Assembly: GCA_022457065.1 (NCBI GenBank)
Contig: JAJGBQ010000007.1
Coordinates: 744,001 to 808,000, forward strand
Source: Curvularia sp. ZM96
Lineage: Eukaryota > Ascomycota > Dothideomycetes > Pleosporales > Pleosporaceae
Length of the DNA: 64,000 nt
Reading direction: 5' to 3'
The notes beneath the pieces are model-generated. The model worked only from the letters and a program-made list of their open reading frames with translations. It made no database searches and was not told where the DNA came from. Of the stretch, positions 12,333-21,810 are shown in pieces. Each line of letters begins with the position of its first letter. The first letter of the stretch is position 1. Position numbers and translations under genes: made by a program.

Positions 12333-13126
12333 ATCGCGGAGTAAAGAAAGAAATCAAGAGACGGCACTTGGTAATGTGGTTTAATGCGAGGATGAAGGTA
12401 GTTTAGTGAACATCATGTACAGCACTAGGTAATCGTAATGAGCAATGTCGTAACCATCACAACAACACTGTCGAACGCACTCCCTATAATAGTAGACGAT
12501 CACTCACTCCTGTAATACTATGCGGTTAATATGTCAAACCTGTCTGATACGTTTGACACTGGCGTCGCGCCCGTGTGAAGTCCTGAAACGCGTCACGACA
12601 CATACGCTCCCGACTCCAGCCCCGATGCTGCGCCACTCTCGATTGGTTGGATGAAGACTGGCATTATGCTTGCTGACTTACACAATTTATTCGGGACAGA
12701 TGCGATACTGGATGCGACAGGTGGATATAGGACGGCTTTGAGTACTATTCGAGATGGTGGTCCTGCGATCGATCTCAGAATACCCACTAGAGGCTGCGCG
12801 ACGGAACATCACGCAGTTGCAGCCTCAGAATATTGCTCACGCGGCGGTGCGGCCACTGCGATGGCTGAAAGAAAGGCCCGTCGGACTAAGGACTGTCGAG
12901 TTAAGGCATTGAGAGAGTATAAAGGTTTTGTGTCCCTTCGTCCTAAGTCAACATCGCAAGCAGCCTCAGATCTTCATTCTCTACTCATTCAATACTACAT
13001 TCTTTGTTCGCCGTCTGTGATAGCGAACCCTGGACCTGGTGTCATTCATTCACGTACATAACTCTTTTCTCTCTCCCCAATAGATACCCAACTTTCCACA
13101 AGTTCAATCTTGTTAAATCCATCAAG
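12333..13126. other. Intergenic upstream of small secreted protein gene
   Basis: Open frames here lack family resemblance or splice support. A TATA-like box lies at 12918. Pyrimidine-rich sequence precedes the ATG at 13127, as expected for a 5' UTR. Confidence 0.5.
12918..12924 (+). promoter_or_regulatory. TATA-like box
   Basis: tataaag lies 209 bp upstream of the ATG at 13127. It is a plausible core promoter for the small secreted protein gene, but a single short match is weak evidence. Confidence 0.35.
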
Positions 13127-13508
13127 ATGCGTTTCACCATCGCCACTCTCTTCACCCGTAAGTTGCCAGCAGTTGAGCCGTGTGGCTGCATCATTGTACT
13201 GACATTCTCAAGTTGCCGCCATGTCTATGGCCCAGGTTACGCCCAACAACGCAGGCGCCAAGAACGTTGGCACAGGCAATGGCCAGCAGTTCATTACCGG
13301 TGGATGCACGTCTGATGCTGACTGCAGCTCACAATGCTGTGCCCAGGTTGCTTCAAGCGGCAAGGGTGTGTGCAGTAACGAAGTTGCGGCCAACCAGAAC
13401 GGAAAGACGGGCTGCGGCTTCAACGATCCCAATGCTGCTGCTGTAATTGCGGCCGCAAAGGCTCAGGTTGCGAAGCAGGGTTTCAAGAGGGCTGTTCGCG
13501 CCGAGTAA
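13127..13508 (+). CDS. Small secreted cysteine-rich protein, BAS2-like effector candidate
   Basis: Two exons (13127-13157, 13213-13508) are joined across a 55-nt intron that sits inside the signal peptide codons. The product is 108 aa. The signal peptide (MRFTIATLFTLAAMSMA) is followed by mature sequence with the block NVGTGNGQQFITGGC and six cysteines in the order C-x5-C-x3-CC-x10-C-x13-C. The QFITGxC...ADCxSxCC and KTGCGF signatures resemble the biotrophy-associated secreted protein 2 family first described in Magnaporthe and present in many plant-associated ascomycetes. Its role is not established. The intron position within the leader is common for fungal effectors. Placement in this family is by remembered motif, so a profile search would settle it. 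Confidence 0.85.
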
Positions 13509-13631
13509 GAGCACGCAAGCCTTAGCTCGACGATATGCCCCCGTTATGACCTCAAATCGAATCAATGATCAAACCAATCATGTTGTCCCTTTTATGCGTG
13601 CCGTTTTGACCCCATCTCTTGCATCGCAGTC

Positions 13632-14426
13632 TCATGTCATGTATCCACACCCCGCACCAAAAGCCGCCCATAGCCTAGTAACCCAAAGGGCGAGAATCAA
13701 CTCCCTGCACGTCTGGTCTAGATCACTTCTCAACTCGATCGTCGGCATCTTGCCGCCATACCCCATTTTCAACACCTCAGTGGCAATTACATTGCCTTCT
13801 GAGTCCTTCCACTCGCTGGGTTCCATCTCGTTCTTGCGCTGTCTGATTGCTTTCGTGAACCCGCCAGGCTTCCCACATGTCATGATCTCAGTGGGCCGAC
13901 TGCCTTGTGTTGGAATGTGTGCAATGTGCCAGCGGCGCAGACCAAAGCGCAGCTGCAGAAACCCTGGCAACGCACTAGCTGATTTCCCCTGGACGTAATA
14001 TTCGTTTATGAGGAAAGGTGGGTCGATTGCTTCGTAGAGAAGTCCGCTGTTGGTGAAGGGAATGTTTGGCGCACCAGATTGTAGCCTCGTGACTTCTTCA
14101 GCGCGCAACCTTCGTAGTTGCAATTTGCTGATGCATGCATCGAGAAGAGAGGAGAGTTGGTAGGCCGGGGCATTGGGAGTATGGATAAAGGTGCCGTAGA
14201 TGGTAAAGGTGGTGGCTTTCTCGTCAACAACGGCGTAGGCAGGTGGAAGTTCTGGTGGCAGCGATACAGAAGTGACGTTGGATGCTGTTCCATGCTCTGG
14301 GGAACGCCTTTCGGCCCGTGTAGGTTCGCATACTGCCGATGATGCAGTTGGCGCACTTGTGGGCGGAGATGCAACAACAGCTTCCTCGTAGGAGGGTATC
14401 GGTGGATTAGCACTAGACGGAGCCAT
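13632..14426 (-). CDS. Conserved fungal protein with PPxY-type N-terminus
   Basis: A single open frame of 264 aa has no intron. The first 65 residues are low-complexity and rich in Pro, Ser and Ala, with PSYEEA and PPAY motifs of the kind bound by WW domains of Nedd4/Rsp5-type ligases. From about residue 70 the sequence becomes ordered, with an FTIYGTFIHTP start and a conserved-looking core (LRFGLRRWHIAHIPTQG, KMGYGGKMPTIELR). The domain may be related to fungal proteins of the LURP/tubby-like beta type, but I cannot confirm this. There is no signal peptide and the Trp-containing C-terminus is only moderately hydrophobic. It is convergent with the small secreted protein gene, with about 120 bp between stops. 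Confidence 0.7.
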   Translation of the reverse strand: MAPSSANPPIPSYEEAVVASPPTSAPTASSAVCEPTRAERRSPEHGTASNVTSVSLPPELPPAYAVVDEKATTFTIYGTFIHTPNAPAYQLSSLLDACISKLQLRRLRAEEVTRLQSGAPNIPFTNSGLLYEAIDPPFLINEYYVQGKSASALPGFLQLRFGLRRWHIAHIPTQGSRPTEIMTCGKPGGFTKAIRQRKNEMEPSEWKDSEGNVIATEVLKMGYGGKMPTIELRSDLDQTCRELILALWVTRLWAAFGAGCGYMT

Positions 14427-15334
14427 GGTATGGTGAAGAGAAGAAATGCAGACAGTCGCGCTGACTGCATCCGCGAGCTTCCATTATACTAAGCATGAGG
14501 GGCTGTGTTGCGCCAAGCATTATGTTGTGAGGTGGAGGAGTGACGGAATGGCCTATTGCAGGGCGCGTCGGGTGGCGGCACTGGGGGGCCATGCGATTCA
14601 ATTGGAGTTTCTATGACGCACCATCTGTTTCTCTACAACACCACCATCAATGTCGTCGGTGTCCACAGTCCTTCTTTTCTGTCCCCGTCTTTCACAGTTT
14701 TGCATGTTGCATACCAAAATTCGATAAACATTCGAGTACGATCGATTGACGGTCACTCCGGGTATAGTACGATCAGCGAATTTTGGAACTGATTTGCCGC
14801 CATGATTGATCTCCGACAAGACGTTACGATACATGGCTCTTCGGATCAGTGAGAGACCAGCGTGGAGTCCTAATCATATCGTACGATAGTCTTGGCAGAA
14901 GGGGAGCCCAAGAATCTTCCCAGCCTCAACACATACGTTTTCACGGCATATCCGCTACCGTCACCAAGGCGAGCACTGGGCCAGTAGTAGAAGGGCCGAC
15001 AGACAAGCAACAGAGATGAGTACGTGGCTCCGGAATCGTTAAGCCAAGATGCGGATGAACCCCCTCACGCTGACTTGGCGTATGAGGGATACGCGTTGAG
15101 AGCACACAAAAGCAACACGTCCAAGAATATCCAAGAAAGGATTCCAGTAGCCTCAACAACCGTGCACATCTAAATCCATTCGCAAAATCTCTGTCCGTAC
15201 TTACCATTGGTTGGTAATGTTTACAACAAGTGTTTGGTAGTGGTAGCATTCCAGGTCTTGAGTGGGCCAAGATCCGCGAAACCTGGAGTGTGTCGCAGCG
15301 TTGCCTCACATGTCGGGAATACCTTTTCCAGGCC

Positions 15335-15353
15335 AACACCAAGCCTTGGTGTT
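15335..15353. promoter_or_regulatory. Perfect 19-bp palindrome upstream of CHRD gene
   Basis: aacaccaagccttggtgtt is a 9-1-9 perfect inverted repeat ending 43 bp before the TATA box of the secreted CHRD gene. Its position and symmetry suit a dimeric regulator site, but no factor can be named. Confidence 0.45.
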
Positions 15354-15396
15354 AAGGCACCCACGTACGCCACATCATGGCATTCCAGAGTAGGCC

Positions 15397-15404
15397 TATA
15401 TAAG
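15397..15404 (+). promoter_or_regulatory. TATA box of CHRD gene
   Basis: tatataag lies 169 bp upstream of the ATG at 15566 and is followed by a C/T-rich leader. This is a strong TATA match in the expected place. Confidence 0.6.
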
Positions 15405-15565
15405 CGCTGAAGGTGCCGACTAGCGAAACCGGCAAGAGTAATTTACTGTTGATCAGTCTCTTCGCACACGTTCTTTCTTTCGATTCTTTTCGTCTATTCG
15501 CTCATTCAGTGCGACTCGCTTCAAACTTTCTTGGAATAATCTAATTCAACTCAAAAGCACTCATA

Positions 15566-16192
15566 ATGCACTCCGTCACTCTCTCTGCTATTGCCAGCCT
15601 GGCCCTCGGCGCAGCGGCCGCGCCGCTTACTGCCTCACCTATGGTCCTTGGCAACGGCCATGTTCAACTACAATTCTCTATCGATCTCAACGGCCAAGGC
15701 GCAGCCGGCGCAAACGCACTCGACGCGAACCAGCTCTTCGCCTTCACTTCCATGCATATGATAAACGCCGTTCCCGAGGAAGTTGTGAACGGCACTGAGC
15801 CTACAGGTGGTCTGGCCGGCGCTTCTGGAACGTTCAATTTCGGAATCAACAGTGCAGCCAACATGATCTGCTACAACATCACTCTGCACAACTTCCAGGG
15901 CGAATTCGAATCCCCAGCCACGACCGCCACTCATATCCACGAGGCTGCGCGTGGAGCCAGCGGTCCTCCCCGTATCAGCTTTCCCAATCCAGAACCAGTC
16001 AACGGAGACGTAGCTGTGCGCAACAGTGCAGGATGTTTAAAGGGGCCCTTTACTACCGGCGTCATGGTGGAGGGAAAAGATTCAGGCGAAGGTTTCCATG
16101 TTAGCATGATTGAAGCAAACCCTGCTGCATTCATGGCAGATACTCACTCCAGCCTGGCGCTGCCTGGTGCCGTCAGAGGTCAGCTGGCTTAA
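15566..16192 (+). CDS. Secreted CHRD-domain protein
   Basis: A single exon encodes 208 aa. A signal peptide covers about residues 1-19 (SLALGAAAA). The rest is one CHRD (chordin-type) domain: an Asn/Gly-rich first half (GTFNFGINSAANMICYNITL) and the diagnostic stretch with ATHIHEAARGASGPP, where the HIH motif is conserved. Potential N-glycosylation sites occur (NGT, NIT). CHRD proteins in moulds are secreted and mostly uncharacterised; some are abundant wall-associated or allergen-like proteins. The palindrome and TATA box upstream suggest tight regulation. Function beyond secretion is unknown. Confidence 0.85.
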   Translation: MHSVTLSAIASLALGAAAAPLTASPMVLGNGHVQLQFSIDLNGQGAAGANALDANQLFAFTSMHMINAVPEEVVNGTEPTGGLAGASGTFNFGINSAANMICYNITLHNFQGEFESPATTATHIHEAARGASGPPRISFPNPEPVNGDVAVRNSAGCLKGPFTTGVMVEGKDSGEGFHVSMIEANPAAFMADTHSSLALPGAVRGQLA

Positions 16193-16638
16193 TGATACGG
16201 AGTAGAAGGGGGACGGAAGGGAGTTGTTTAGGCTTGGAGCAATTCAAACTTGCCAGCGGCATGACACCATTTATTCGATAATACAACTATTTTTTAAACC
16301 ATTTGTATTACCTTCCCTTGGTGAATACGAGCGCGTTGGATGATGTCCACATTTTTCAAAAGTATTTCTAGGAAGTGCATGAACCGTACGCATCTAACTT
16401 CGCAGTACAAGTTTCCTTCTATTTATATTGGCACCTGTGACTTGTTGGCTTGAAATTCAAAATTCATAGCAACAACTGAAGACGAGATTTCTCTCTTCCG
16501 ATGAAGCAATTTGAGACGAGTATCCTAGCCGAAGCAATAATCTGTTCTTGAACCATTCGAGTTGCGCATGTCTGAACACTTTTCTCTTCCGCTGTGGATC
16601 TAAGCGTGGCCGGCTATGCTTAGGTCAGAGGAATTGAA
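16193..16638. other. Intergenic left of transposon
   Basis: This holds the 3' flank of the CHRD gene and the insertion flank of the transposon. No gene is seen. Confidence 0.5.
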
Positions 16639-16640
16639 TA

Positions 16641-16708
16641 ACGTGTTCTATCAGTAAGCTGCGCACATCAGTAAGCTGCGCACCCCACCCAACCTGACCC
16701 GACTCTCT
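16641..16708 (+). repeat. Left terminal inverted repeat with duplicated 17-mer
   Basis: This 68-bp repeat is the exact reverse complement of 18406-18473. Inside it, the 17-mer atcagtaagctgcgcac occurs twice in direct tandem (16650-16666 and 16667-16683), likely transposase-binding subrepeats. Confidence 0.93.
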
Positions 16709-16722
16709 CCACAACCACCACA

Positions 16723-18348
16723 ATGCCGCGACAACAACGTCCTAAATCAACTTCTCGTGAAGGTAGAATAAGTCTTGCTATAGCATCGTATCAAAATAAC
16801 CAAAAACAATCTCTCCGTGCCCTTGCAGTAGCGTACGATGTGCCAGAATCAACGCTACGAACACGTCTCCGCGGTACCTAGCCACGATCAGAGACAGCCT
16901 CTGTTAACCGCAAGCTATTACCAATTGAAGAGCAGTCTCTCGTGCAGTGGATCCTAGGCCTTGATCAGCGTGGTTTTCCAGCCCGTATTATCGACGTACG
17001 ACGAATGGCAGACGCTCTACTCGCCGCGCGTGGCCAAGATCCACCTCCACCACCTATAGGCAAATGCTGGGTGTCGCGCTTTATCCAAGGCCAGGCAGAG
17101 CTTCAGACAAAGTGGACTAGACGATTTCATAGCCAGCGCGCCTCCTGCGAGGATCCTATCGCAATTACAGCCTGGTTCAAGCTAGTAGAGGAGACGCGTT
17201 AGACGTACGGCGTTCTAGATCAAGACGTCTACAACTTTGACGAGACTGGATTCGCTATGGGCGTCGCTGGGACGTCAAAAGTAGTCACTAGCGCTGATAG
17301 AGTTGGCAGAGCAGTCGTCGTACAGCCAGGCAATCGCGAGTGGGTAACAGCTATCGAGTGCGTCAACGCGTCTGGCTGGTGTCTTCCACCGTTCATGATA
17401 CTGTCTGGTAAAGTCTACCAGGCTAGCTGGTACGACGAGCTCCCACTTGACTGGACTATCGCCGTCTTAGGCAACGGCTGGACGACTGATAAGCTTGGTG
17501 TAGAGTGGGTGAAGCACTTTAACTAGCATACAGCCGCTCGTACGGCTGGAGTCTATCGTCTTCTTATTCTAGACGGACATAGCAGCCACGCCACGCCAGA
17601 GTTTAATCAGTACTGCGCTGAGAACAAGATTATCACTCTCTGTATGCCGCCTCATACGTCGCACCTTCTCTAGCCTCTTGACGTAAGCTGTTTCTCTCCT
17701 CTCAAGCGTGCGTACGGACGTGAGGTTGAGGAACTCGCCCGTCAAGGTATCTACTATGTCGACAAAGTAGACTTCCTCGCAGTCTATGTACGGATCCGGC
17801 AGACAGTTTTCACGCAGCAGAATATCCAGGCAGGCTTTCAAGCAACAGGCCTTGTCCCTCCTTGTCCAGATCGCGTTCTATCGTCGCTGACAGTCGTCCG
17901 GACGCCGTCTCTACTACAGATAAATGTAGGCAGTAGTGCTATCACGCAGGCGGAAACGCCGCATATAGTAGAGCAACTCCAGCAGCAGGTGCTCTATCTC
18001 CAAGAACGGCTACGTCGGCAGTCAGATAGTCCAACAAGTGTTGCTGTACGCCAGCTCGCGAAAAGCGCTCAGCTTGCAATGCAATCAGCAACGATACTTG
18101 CGGAGGAGAACAAGAAGCTACGTATAGCTAACCTGCGTCAACGCCGAAAGCAAGACTAGCAACGTCAATATATTGCTTCTGGTGGGGCTCTCCAGGTGCG
18201 ACAGGCCCAGCAGCTTGCTACAGAGGTAGAAAGAGTGGTCATGGGCACTAAGCAGAGTGAGGGTAGTCAGCGACGTCAGCGCGCGCCGCCGACGTGCACG
18301 AAGTGCCATATTCAAGGACATACTCGCACTACGTGTAAGGCTAGATAA
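16723..18348 (+). pseudogene. pogo/Fot1 transposase with five in-frame TAG stops
   Basis: From the ATG at 16723 one frame runs 542 codons to TAA at 18346-18348 with no frameshift. It is broken by TAG at 16879, 17200, 17524, 17671 and 18157. Order of domains: psq-type helix-turn-helix (LRALAVAYDVPESTLRTRL), Tc5/CENP-B-type helix-turn-helix (WILGLDQRGFPARIIDVRR), DDE_1 catalytic core with acidic residues in YNFDETGF, LILDGHSSH and PLDV, and a C-terminal CCHC zinc knuckle (CTKCHIQGHTRTTC). The stop at 17671 lies where this family usually has Gln (HTSHLLQPLD). CAG-to-TAG changes are CpA-to-TpA transitions, the preferred change of repeat-induced point mutation. A protein made from this copy would be truncated after about 52 residues. 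Confidence 0.9.
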
Positions 18349-18405
18349 TAAATTATACCTCTTAATTTTATCTTATTTTACTGCGTTGTTGTGGCTCAAT
18401 TGCTT

Positions 18406-18473
18406 AGAGAGTCGGGTCAGGTTGGGTGGGGTGCGCAGCTTACTGATGTGCGCAGCTTACTGATAGAACACGT
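18406..18473 (-). repeat. Right terminal inverted repeat
   Basis: This is the exact reverse complement of 16641-16708, including the two tandem 17-mers in inverted orientation. It is followed by the TA target duplication at 18474-18475. Confidence 0.93.
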
Positions 18474-18475
18474 TA

Positions 18476-19123
18476 GAAATCTCGTTGCTGAATAAGTCGG
18501 TGGGTATCTTATACAGTGGTCATAGCGATCGGTGAAAAGTGCATGTAGCCCGAATTTCGTTTTTGGCTTCGTCCGAGGCATATGACCACCGCAGAAATAG
18601 TATATTCTGACACATGCCTGATCATCGGTCCACTGCAAACCTGTCTGCACCCAAGAAACCAGAAACGGTTCTCTTCTTATTCAACATCGCCTCTATACGA
18701 ACATATACATATTCCTTCCATGACGCCATTGGCAGGATGCTTGACGTTAGTAATGCAGTTCAGAGCAATACGGGAGCAGTAGCCTAATCGGGTCTAGCGG
18801 CGAAGAAATTCCCGCCAGTGGAAACCTAGAGGCAAATGTAACCCAGCCATTCTGCCCCAAATTCCTTCTTTGCTCGCCCAATCCAAAGCCAGGGAAATGG
18901 CGTGCTCCGTTACATGCTGCCAAGATGCTGCCAAAACCCAGAGTAGTCGCTGACTTGTGGCGCAAAACAATGGATCAAACCGGCCTTGTGTTAGACCCAA
19001 GTCATCCCAAGCTTTTGCCATGAAAAAGCTTCCATAAGTCTTCGGTCGCTTGCAGCTGTTCGCTGCTTTCTTTCATCCCCATCGTATCCCATCGTTTCGA
19101 GGACCGGATCCTGTATCGACAGA
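18476..19123. other. Intergenic between transposon and permease gene
   Basis: No gene or repeat is seen. It includes the promoter of the permease gene starting at 19124. Confidence 0.5.
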
Positions 19124-20713
19124 ATGGCGGCGGCTATGGACCCGGAGAAAGCCCCCCGCGACAACGCGACGTCACCGGACCTCTTGACGGAAACGCGCTC
19201 ACATATTATCAATGAGGACCGCCTGCGCCGCTCCCTTTCGGCGCGCCAAGTGCAGATGATAGCGATCGGAGGTACCATTGGAACCGGTCTCTTCCTTGGT
19301 ACTGGAAAAGCGCTCGCGACTGGAGGACCCGCTTCGCTACTGATCTGCTACTCCATCGTCGGCTTCATCGTCTTCTGCACCATGCTGTCTTTGGGGGAAA
19401 TGTCAGCTTTTGTGCCGGTTGCTGGATCCTTTTGCACGTTTGCCGGACGCTACGTCGACGACTCATTTGGCTTTGCGCTGACTTGGAATTACTGGTTCAA
19501 CGACGCTGTTAGCACGGCAGCGGACTTGGTTGCGCTGCAGTTGTTGATTCAGTATTGGAGCGACAGTGTTCCCTGGTATGCGTTGGGCATAGCTGTATGG
19601 GTGATTATCGTCCTGGCGAACATTATCAACGTTAAAGCGTACGGCGAGCTGGAATACTGGCTGAGCTTGCTCAAGGTAGTGACGATTATCATTTTCATCA
19701 TCTTGAGTATTGCGGTAAATGCTGGTGGAAACGTTGGCTATGGCTATATTGGCGGGAAATACTGGACGATCGGCGATGCGCCATTTGTGGGAGGCATTGG
19801 AGGCTTCGCGTCCGTCTTCGTCACTGCATCCTTCGCCTATGGCGGAACTGAATCAATCGCTATCACGGCCGGAGAGACGCGGGATCCAGCTCGCAACCTT
19901 CCAAAGGTAGTCAAGAATGTCTTCTGGCGCATTCTGCTTTTCTACATCCTTACCGCTATTATGATTGGTTTCAACATTCCCTACAACTACCCGGGACTGA
20001 GCACGAAATCCAGTCGCACTTCGCCATTCACCATTGCGTTCCAAATGGCGGGCTCCAAAGCTGCAGGATCCTTTGTCAACGCCGTTATCCTCACCAGTGT
20101 CATCTCCGCTGGAAACCACGCTCTTTACGCCGGATCGAGGCTGCTCTTCACCCTCGGTTCCAATGGCCATGCGCCCAAAGTTTTCACCAAGTTGACGCGC
20201 TACCAAGTTCCGTGGGTCTCAGTTCTGACAACGAGTCTGATTTCCATCGTTCTTTTCTCCCTCTCATTCGCTGGATCCGGCCAAGTATGGACATGGCTTC
20301 AAAACATCGTTGGCGTTTCCAACCAGTTGAGCTGGATATGCATCGGTATCGCTTCTCTCCGTTTCCGCGCCGGTTTAAAAGCCCAGGGCAAAACGCATCT
20401 TCTCCCTTTCCGCAACTGGATGTATCCATGGGGTCCAATCATTTGCATTGTACTGAACACCTTCATCGTCCTGGTGCAAGGCTGGACAGCATTCAGCCCG
20501 AGTTTCGCATCCGTGGACTTTGTCAGTTTCTACCTCGAATTGCCGGTTTTCTTCGTCATGATTGTAGGATGGAAGCTACTGAAGAAGACAAAGTTCAGGA
20601 GAGCGAGCGAGATGGATCTAGAGACGGACGTGTATACGAAAGAGGACATGGAACCTGAAGAGAAGGGATGGAAAGGTACAGGAAAGCGGGTAGCGACGTG
20701 GTTTTGCTTCTAG
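19124..20713 (+). CDS. Amino-acid permease (YAT/AAP family)
   Basis: An intron-free frame of 529 aa, close to the usual size of fungal amino-acid permeases. A hydrophilic N-terminus of about 45 residues precedes the family start motif RQVQMIAIGGTIGTGLF. About twelve membrane segments follow, with the conserved GEMSAFVPVAGSF stretch in TM3 and SFAYGGTESIAITAGE in TM6. It should import amino acids across the plasma membrane by proton symport. The STAADLVALQ stretch and overall character resemble the general/basic amino-acid permeases (Gap1, Lyp1, Can1 group), but substrate cannot be read reliably. A second ATG at 19136 is an alternative start. Confidence 0.93.
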   Translation: MAAAMDPEKAPRDNATSPDLLTETRSHIINEDRLRRSLSARQVQMIAIGGTIGTGLFLGTGKALATGGPASLLICYSIVGFIVFCTMLSLGEMSAFVPVAGSFCTFAGRYVDDSFGFALTWNYWFNDAVSTAADLVALQLLIQYWSDSVPWYALGIAVWVIIVLANIINVKAYGELEYWLSLLKVVTIIIFIILSIAVNAGGNVGYGYIGGKYWTIGDAPFVGGIGGFASVFVTASFAYGGTESIAITAGETRDPARNLPKVVKNVFWRILLFYILTAIMIGFNIPYNYPGLSTKSSRTSPFTIAFQMAGSKAAGSFVNAVILTSVISAGNHALYAGSRLLFTLGSNGHAPKVFTKLTRYQVPWVSVLTTSLISIVLFSLSFAGSGQVWTWLQNIVGVSNQLSWICIGIASLRFRAGLKAQGKTHLLPFRNWMYPWGPIICIVLNTFIVLVQGWTAFSPSFASVDFVSFYLELPVFFVMIVGWKLLKKTKFRRASEMDLETDVYTKEDMEPEEKGWKGTGKRVATWFCF

Positions 20714-21477
20714 GTGTTAATACTATTTGTTCTATGAGTTTCTGATATTTTGCAGTCTGACTACAGCTGTAGGACAAGATTTAATGTCTATGCATGATAA
20801 TTATACGATCCTCACTGCATATAAGGTGCTTTTTACCGCATCTCAAAGCTTTTCTTCGGGAGTGAATGGATGGCTACTATGATTGATTCGTGCTTTTGTC
20901 ATCTTAGTACCAAACAACAGTTGAAGTTTCATTTTATGCTGAGTTGAGACTTGTATCGATACCTTACATAACTTCTTGTACACTCACTCATTTTATAAGA
21001 CGTGAGCTATCACGTCCTCATGGTCGGACTCCTTGGTGGAAGAAAGAAGATATGGGCGATGAACCGCGTTTAATAGGCTGCCAGTTATGTACGAATGCAA
21101 GGTGTGACCGGTATTCGGCCGCCCTGCAAATTCTGGGTCCAAGGGTAAACACTCAGGTTCCGCGAGCCACACAGAGACATTACGTATCACCGGATGGCCT
21201 GAAGCGCGTTCAGCCAATGGAATATCCAGACCCAATTTGATTTTACCTTGGCCTTTACTCACGAGCTGTGCAACCATTCCCTACCCATACTGTCTTTGCC
21301 CTTTGGGCAGTGGGGGCATTACACTTACTACCTGAACCAGGCTTGATATTTAACCGAGTCGCATACCCGCTTTTCAAACTTGCCAGTGGTATGCTCATTA
21401 CTTTGTTATTCGCAACCTCCTCTTCTTTCTTTCGATCTCTTCTCGAAACATAGACTAAGCACATGCGATCAATAGCC
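20714..21477. other. Intergenic upstream of small secreted protein
   Basis: No coding signal. A pyrimidine-rich stretch just before 21478 (ctcttctttctttcgatc) resembles a fungal core promoter or 5' UTR. Confidence 0.5.
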
Positions 21478-21810
21478 ATGAAGCTTTCTACTTCTCTTAC
21501 CCTCCTGTCTCTTCTCTACAGCCCAGTAGCTGCTTGGGTACGTCATCCATTTGTATCCCTCTGCTTTGCTCACCGTACTATATCTAATCCTCTACATAAC
21601 AGCTATGCGTCCGCCCCGAAGAAAGCCGGACATGGTATGGAAAGTGCTTATATGATAAGCTACACCCAATACTTGATAGAGAGTGCATTTCGGTAAGTAC
21701 ACATATCTATCACGTTTCCAAGGATAGAAGTGACAAGTCAGGGAAACCCATGTACCATGAATCGTAATCCTTGTGCCCCTGTTGGCCCGGATTTTGCTGT
21801 GTGTTACTAG
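21478..21810 (+). CDS. Small secreted cysteine-rich protein (72 aa), effector candidate
   Basis: Three short exons (21478-21537, 21603-21692, 21742-21810) were found by following splice signals; no single frame shows the gene. Introns are 65 nt (GTACGT...AACAG) and 49 nt (GTAAGT, TGAC branch point, TCAG); both are phase 0. Residues 1-19 form a signal peptide (MKLSTSLTLLSLLYSPVAA). The mature part of about 53 residues has six cysteines, spaced C-x14-C-x13-C-x4-C-x6-C-x9-C, with the last one two residues before the stop. Even cysteine number, small size, secretion signal and lack of a recognised family are typical of plant-pathogen effector candidates or secreted antimicrobial proteins. An in-frame ATG at 21463 would add MRSIA. 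Transcript evidence would confirm the introns. Confidence 0.7.

Larger units (their letters stand above)
14427..15565. other. Divergent intergenic region, 1.1 kb
   Basis: This separates the minus-strand PPxY gene from the plus-strand CHRD gene. It holds a perfect 19-bp palindrome (15335-15353) and a TATA box (15397-15404), both close to the CHRD gene. No coding signal is seen. Confidence 0.55.
16641..18473 (+). mobile_element. Complete Fot1/pogo-type DNA transposon, 1833 bp, inactivated
   Basis: The element is bounded by perfect 68-bp terminal inverted repeats (16641-16708 and 18406-18473) and flanked by a TA dinucleotide on both sides (16639-16640 and 18474-18475), the target-site duplication of the Tc1/mariner superfamily. 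It holds one long transposase frame with five TAG stops. Size, TA target, psq/CENP-B-like helix-turn-helix and DDD-type transposase identify the Fot1/pogo clade; the Molly element of Parastagonospora nodorum has a similar size and layout, but identity is not claimed. The inverted repeats are intact and the frame is not shifted, so the copy looks fairly young and disabled by point mutation. Confidence 0.93.

Noticed and set aside
12593..13061. Overlapping open frames before the BAS2-like gene
   Set aside because: No family resemblance; the region fits promoter and 5' UTR.
16723..18348. Programmed TAG readthrough or recoding of the transposase
   Set aside because: Five TAG codons at likely Gln positions fit C-to-T mutation; no other gene in the window shows in-frame TAG.
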